Below are positions 60,774 to 64,000 of a stretch of DNA of 64,000 nt, piece after piece (position 1 is the stretch's first letter; each line of letters opens with the position of its first letter). Position numbers and translations under genes: made by a program. The stretch comes from Mycetocola zhadangensis. Lineage in GTDB: Bacteria; Actinomycetota; Actinomycetes; Actinomycetales; Microbacteriaceae. The DNA lies in contig NZ_RCWJ01000002.1 of assembly GCF_003668565.1 (NCBI RefSeq), forward strand, positions 806,001 to 870,000, given 5' to 3'. The notes beneath the pieces were generated by a model. It ran no database searches. It was not told the DNA's origin and worked only from the letters and a program-made list of their open reading frames with translations.

Positions 60774-62132
60774 TTAGAAGACCGCGTCGAGTTCTCTGTC
60801 GAACGACGAGCCGGCGGATTTCTTTGCGAGGTCGAGAGCCTCGCGGATGCTGCCGGTCCTGGCATCGACGATCGTCTTGTACCCGAGGCGGGTCGCTTCA
60901 GACATCCGCTGACGTGCGGCACTGACCGGGCGCACCTCGCCGGCGAGTGAGATCTCACCGAACGCGGCGAAATTGTGGGGGACTGCGTATCCCATTGACG
61001 CGGACGCCAGGGCAATCGCGATCGCGAGGTCGGCGCCCGGCTCGTTCAATCGAACGCCGCCGACAGTCGACACATAGATGTCTTTGTCGTGAAGTCGAAT
61101 GCCAGCGCGCTGGTCGAGTACCGCGAGGAGCATGGCCACACGTGACGAATCCACGCCGTTCGTTACTCGTCGGGGGTTCGGCGCGCTGGTTTCGAGGACG
61201 AGAGCCTGAATTTCGACAGGAAGGGCGCGCTTGCCTTCCATCGACACGGTCACACAGGTTCCGGACACCGTGATGCCACGGCTGAGAAATAACGTGCTCG
61301 GGTCCGGGACTTCCGCTATCCCGTCACCGGTCATCTCAAAGCAGCCCACCTCATCCGTCGGCCCGAATCTGTTCTTCAGTGCGCGAATAAACCGGAGTGA
61401 GGTGTGTCGATCGCCCTCGAACTGGCAAACCACATCGACGAGGTGCTCGAGCAGCCGAGGGCCGGCGATGCTACCGTCCTTGGTCACGTGCCCGACGAGA
61501 AGGACCGGAAGGCCGCGTTCCTTCGCGATCCGGATCAGCGTCTGCGCGACTTCGCGGACCTGGCTCGGCTGGCCAGCGATGCCGTCCGACAGCGGACTCG
61601 ATACGGTCTGGACCGAGTCGACGATGAGCAGTTGGGGTTTCACCGCGTCGATCTGGCCGAGAACGATACTCAGATCGGTTTCGGCGGCGAGAAACAGATT
61701 GTCGCTCAGCGCTCCGGTGCGGCGCGCTCGCAATTTCACCTGGTTCACTGACTCCTCAGCGCTGACGTAGAGAACGCGCGACTTGGCCTTCGCGGCTTTG
61801 GCGGCCACCTCCAGCAGGAGAGTCGACTTGCCGACTCCGGGTTCACCGGAGAGGAGAATTGCGGCGCCGGGCACAATGCCTCCGCCGAGCACACGGTCGA
61901 ACTCATCGATCCCGGTCGGCCAATGCGCGACATCTGCGTCTGAGGCTTCAGTGATGGGGCGCGCGGATCGGTCACCGGACAGAGTCGTGGCTGTGACCCG
62001 CTGGACGATACCGATCTCGGCAGCGGCGTCGACCACCGTGCCCCACTGCTGGCACTCGCCGCAGCGGCCAGCCCATTTCGCTGTTTGCCAGCCGCATTCG
62101 GTGCACTTGAAAGTCGACGTCGGTTTAGCCAT
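60774..62132 (-). CDS. radA: DNA repair/recombination protein RadA (Sms)
   Basis: The 452-residue protein has an N-terminal zinc finger (Cys10, Cys13, Cys24, Cys27), a RecA-like core with Walker A GEPGVGKST (about 96-104) and the RadA-specific KNRFG motif. A C-terminal Lon-like domain ends at about residue 440. It is a branch-migration helicase in homologous recombination. TAGGCT (62144-62139) lies 6 bp before the ATG, again a leaderless layout. Confidence 0.96.
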   Translation of the reverse strand: MAKPTSTFKCTECGWQTAKWAGRCGECQQWGTVVDAAAEIGIVQRVTATTLSGDRSARPITEASDADVAHWPTGIDEFDRVLGGGIVPGAAILLSGEPGVGKSTLLLEVAAKAAKAKSRVLYVSAEESVNQVKLRARRTGALSDNLFLAAETDLSIVLGQIDAVKPQLLIVDSVQTVSSPLSDGIAGQPSQVREVAQTLIRIAKERGLPVLLVGHVTKDGSIAGPRLLEHLVDVVCQFEGDRHTSLRFIRALKNRFGPTDEVGCFEMTGDGIAEVPDPSTLFLSRGITVSGTCVTVSMEGKRALPVEIQALVLETSAPNPRRVTNGVDSSRVAMLLAVLDQRAGIRLHDKDIYVSTVGGVRLNEPGADLAIAIALASASMGYAVPHNFAAFGEISLAGEVRPVSAARQRMSEATRLGYKTIVDARTGSIREALDLAKKSAGSSFDRELDAVF

Positions 62133-62264
62133 GTGCCGAGCCTAATCGCGACCGCCGACACGATCGTTTGGCCATGCGAGGGTCGGGGAATGAACGGGCT
62201 CTGCACAGGGCCGCACATCGACGCCGATTCGCGCGGACCCACAGGATCTACTACACTCGACGGC

Positions 62265-62352
62265 GGTGACGTGTCCGAGCGGCCGAAGGTGCAACTCTCG
62301 AAAAGTTGTGTGCGTCTAAAGCGCACCGTGGGTTCAAATCCCACCGTCACCG
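62265..62352 (+). tRNA. tRNA-Ser (CGA)
   Basis: The 88-nt class II tRNA has acceptor GGTGACG/CGTCACC, anticodon stem CAACT/AGTTG with loop CTCGAAA (anticodon CGA, 62299-62301), a long variable arm and discriminator G. Unlike the other tRNAs here, CCA is encoded (62353-62355). Confidence 0.96.
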
Positions 62353-62357
62353 CCACC

Positions 62358-62404
62358 ACGAAGGCCCCGACTCCCAGTGAACACTGGAACGTCGGGGCCT
62401 TCGT
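62358..62404 (+). terminator. Terminator after tRNA-Ser
   Basis: ACGAAGGCCCCGAC (62358-62371) pairs perfectly with GTCGGGGCCTTCGT (62391-62404). The loop contains a nested CCAGTG/CACTGG hairpin. Confidence 0.88.
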
Positions 62405-62446
62405 CATTGCCGTTGAGGTTCGACAGCACCGAGTTCGGCGGACGAC

Positions 62447-63109
62447 TCAGCGTTCGTGAAGCTGGTCTTCGAGGAGTATCGCCACTGAGGTGGCGCAGGC
62501 GTCGCCCCTCCATGCTTCCATTCCTTCGCGAATTGCGAACACCGCGATGACGAGTCCGGCGACCGCGTCAGCCCACCACCAGCCGAACAGGCTGTTCACG
62601 ACCAGGCCGAGGAGCACCGCCGCGGAAAGATACGTGCAGATGAGGGTCTGCTTCGAGTCAGCAACCGCCGAGGCGGAGCCCAGTTCGAGCCCCGCGCGCC
62701 GTTCGGCGAACGAGAGGAAAGGCATAATGACGACGCTGATGGCCGTGATGACAATGCCGACCGTGGAGTGTTCGACGGCGACTTGGGTAACGAGAGCCAG
62801 TAGGGAGGAGATGGTCACGTAGGCGGCGAGGGCGAAGAAGGCGACGGCAATGACGCGCAACGTGCCTCTTTCCCACCGTTCCGGGTCACGCCGGGTGAAC
62901 TGCCATGCAACGGCGGCCGCAGAGAGAACTTCGATGGTGGAGTCAAAGCCAAATCCAACGAGGGCGGCGGACGAAGCAATCGTCCCGGCATTGATCGCGA
63001 TGACAGCTTCGATCAAGTTGTACGCAATTGTCCCGGCGACGATCCAACGAATGCGGCGTCGAAGCGCATGTTCTCGTTCGTCTGTGAGGCGAGGCGCGGC
63101 GATAGTCAT
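62447..63109 (-). CDS. CDF-type cation efflux transporter
   Basis: The 220-residue protein has about six membrane helices and CDF-like metal-site segments GFGFDSTIEVLS (about 52-63) and WWADAVAGLVIAVFAIREG (about 178-196). No cytoplasmic C-terminal domain is present, so it is a short form. It starts with ATG 63109 overlapping the upstream ArsR/CmtR-like gene by 4 nt, which makes heavy-metal efflux (Cd/Pb/Zn) the likely role. Confidence 0.82.
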   Translation of the reverse strand: MTIAAPRLTDEREHALRRRIRWIVAGTIAYNLIEAVIAINAGTIASSAALVGFGFDSTIEVLSAAAVAWQFTRRDPERWERGTLRVIAVAFFALAAYVTISSLLALVTQVAVEHSTVGIVITAISVVIMPFLSFAERRAGLELGSASAVADSKQTLICTYLSAAVLLGLVVNSLFGWWWADAVAGLVIAVFAIREGMEAWRGDACATSVAILLEDQLHER

Positions 63110-63450
63110 GCGCAGGTGCAGCTTTCTCCGGCACAGCACCCCGGCTCGACGTACAACACCACGCGCAGCAGCTCATCGAGAGCGGGAGCCAGGTGGGAAT
63201 CAGCGAGCCGATACCAGGTGCGTCGTCCGTCCGGCACGGCCTCCACGAGGCCACAACCCCGGAGGCAAGCGAGTTGATTTGACATGACCTGACGCGACAC
63301 GCTGAGTGCATCAGCGAGATCCGAAGGGTAGGCCGGCGCCTCACGCAACGCCAGCAGCACGCCAACCCTCGTGGTGTCCGAGAGTGCGTGCCCCAGTCGC
63401 GCGAGAGCAGCCGTGTGGGTCAAGGTCGCGGTAGCGCTAGCCGTCGTCAT
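63106..63450 (-). CDS. CmtR-like ArsR/SmtB-family metal-sensing repressor
   Basis: The 114-residue winged-helix protein contains NQLACLRGCGLV with Cys62 and Cys66, matching the metal-binding cysteines in the recognition helix of CmtR. A Cys-rich tail (Cys105, 106, 111 and 113) supplies the third ligand. CmtR derepresses efflux on Cd or Pb binding. The ATG at 63450 is chosen since TATTGT ends 7 bp upstream (leaderless). An ATG at 63468 would lie before the start of transcription. It forms an operon with the CDF gene. Confidence 0.88.
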   Translation of the reverse strand: MTTASATATLTHTAALARLGHALSDTTRVGVLLALREAPAYPSDLADALSVSRQVMSNQLACLRGCGLVEAVPDGRRTWYRLADSHLAPALDELLRVVLYVEPGCCAGESCTCA

Positions 63451-63601
63451 GACGATCACAATACACATTTCGCTGAATTAACGGAATGCTGTACTGGGCA
63501 AGGTGCTCCCGCATGGCTCACTCACGGGGCGAGTTCACGACAATCATCCTTGGCGGAGAGCGCGCAATCACTAGCGGTTATCAGGGCCGTTGATAGTCGA
63601 G

Positions 63602-63623
63602 TTCCGCTCTATCTAGAGCGGAA
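63602..63623. promoter_or_regulatory. Palindromic operator over the ribosome site of the antitoxin gene
   Basis: TTCCGCTCTA (63602-63611) and TAGAGCGGAA (63614-63623) form a perfect 10-bp inverted repeat with a 2-bp centre. It ends 9 bp before the antitoxin ATG and overlaps the GGAAGGG ribosome site. This is what an autoregulated VapBC-type operon would carry. Confidence 0.6.
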
Positions 63624-63632
63624 GGGTGCGTC

Positions 63633-63857
63633 ATGGCAATCACGTCAATTGACATCAACCAGGACGATCTCCGGCAGGCGAGAGAGCTGACAGGTGCTTC
63701 GTCGAACCGCGAGGCCGTTGACCGCGCCCTCCGCACCCTGATTGCCGTCCGACGGCAGCCCTCAGCGGGCGAGCGCATCGTTAGCCGCCGCTTCAAGCCC
63801 GATCAGGTCGATGCTCCGACCGTCACCCCAGCTGCCGAGCAGCTCGCCGACTCGTGA
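63633..63857 (+). CDS. VapB-type antitoxin
   Basis: The 74-residue protein has an N-terminal ribbon-helix-helix-like region (TSIDINQDDLRQARELTGASSNREAVDRAL) of the VapB/DUF2191 type and a flexible C-terminus that would wrap the toxin. GGAAGGG lies just upstream. The stop overlaps the GTG of the PIN-domain gene (GTGA), the usual antitoxin-toxin arrangement. Confidence 0.85.
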   Translation: MAITSIDINQDDLRQARELTGASSNREAVDRALRTLIAVRRQPSAGERIVSRRFKPDQVDAPTVTPAAEQLADS

Positions 63858-64000
63858 CGACCTATCTTGTTGACAACAGCGTCTGGCTCAAGGCTGGCAT
63901 CAGCCAACCCATCGCGCGACGGCTCAGGGAGATCTACTCTCGGCACCTCATCATCACCTGCCCGCCTCAGGTTCTTGAGTGCTGCCATTCTGCTCGCACA
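63854..64000 (+). CDS. VapC-type PIN-domain toxin, 5' part
   Basis: The first 49 codons are present and the rest lies beyond the window. The start TTYLVDNSVWLKAG contains the first conserved Asp of PIN RNases. LIITCPPQVLECCHSA carries the position of the next conserved Glu. It would be an RNase toxin neutralised by the preceding antitoxin. Confidence 0.82.
   Translation, partial: MTTYLVDNSVWLKAGISQPIARRLREIYSRHLIITCPPQVLECCHSART

Overview
The window is high-GC actinobacterial DNA. Gene content and order point to the family Microbacteriaceae: tilS-hpt-ftsH-folE-folP ... folB-folK-DUF3180-two PH-domain genes-DUF2520-panC-lysS, then clpC and radA. Dense 4-nt ATGA/GTGA overlaps, frequent GTG starts and many apparently leaderless genes fit the same group. 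The species cannot be named from the sequence.

Positions 1-23730 form an exopolysaccharide/cell-surface glycan locus. The left arm (1-9748, + strand) carries nucleotide-sugar tailoring genes (Gfo/Idh oxidoreductase, SDR epimerase/dehydratase, two DegT-type aminotransferases, a PglD-like acetyltransferase), three glycosyltransferases and a Wzx-type flippase. The right arm (9872-23730, - strand) starts with the polyprenyl-phosphate sugar transferase that would prime synthesis. It continues through a hexapeptide acetyltransferase, an unusual membrane protein/MFS/propeller trio, a WecG-type transferase, three further glycosyltransferases, a secreted DUF4082-glycosidase-like protein, two Wzz-like proteins and a Wzy-type polymerase/ligase. 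The parts of a Wzx/Wzy-type pathway are therefore present.

Positions 23731-28450 hold a guanidine exporter (gdx) under a guanidine-III (ykkC-III) riboswitch, and a secreted GH20 hexosaminidase divergent from a LacI-type regulator, with operator-like palindromes between them. A tRNA cluster (Glu, Asp, Phe on the minus strand) and ppa follow.

Positions 29520-46354 are a core metabolic block: tilS, hpt, ftsH, the folate genes, a biotin-uptake ECF set (bioY, bioM, bioN) interleaved with an acyl-CoA-synthetase-like and a thiolase-like gene, envelope PH-domain proteins, a DUF2520 dehydrogenase beside panC, lysS and two tiny membrane proteins. Positions 46428-62352 carry cardiolipin synthase, a DUF2975/XRE pair, a ZIP transporter, a DUF559 protein beside a 60-bp inverted repeat, clpC, ppx/gppA, an ArgA-like acetyltransferase, a giant secreted nuclease/5'-nucleotidase, radA and tRNA-Ser. 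The right end has a CmtR-like metal sensor with a CDF transporter and a VapBC-type toxin-antitoxin pair cut by the window edge.

The observations most worth following up are the guanidine-III riboswitch/gdx unit, the biotin-transport cluster whose thiolase-like protein lacks the second catalytic Cys, the DUF4082-glycosidase-like protein in the polysaccharide locus, the recurring TANNNT-N6-RTG leaderless start architecture, the long palindrome next to the DUF559 gene, and an in-frame remnant of a sortase-type tail downstream of the GH20 gene.
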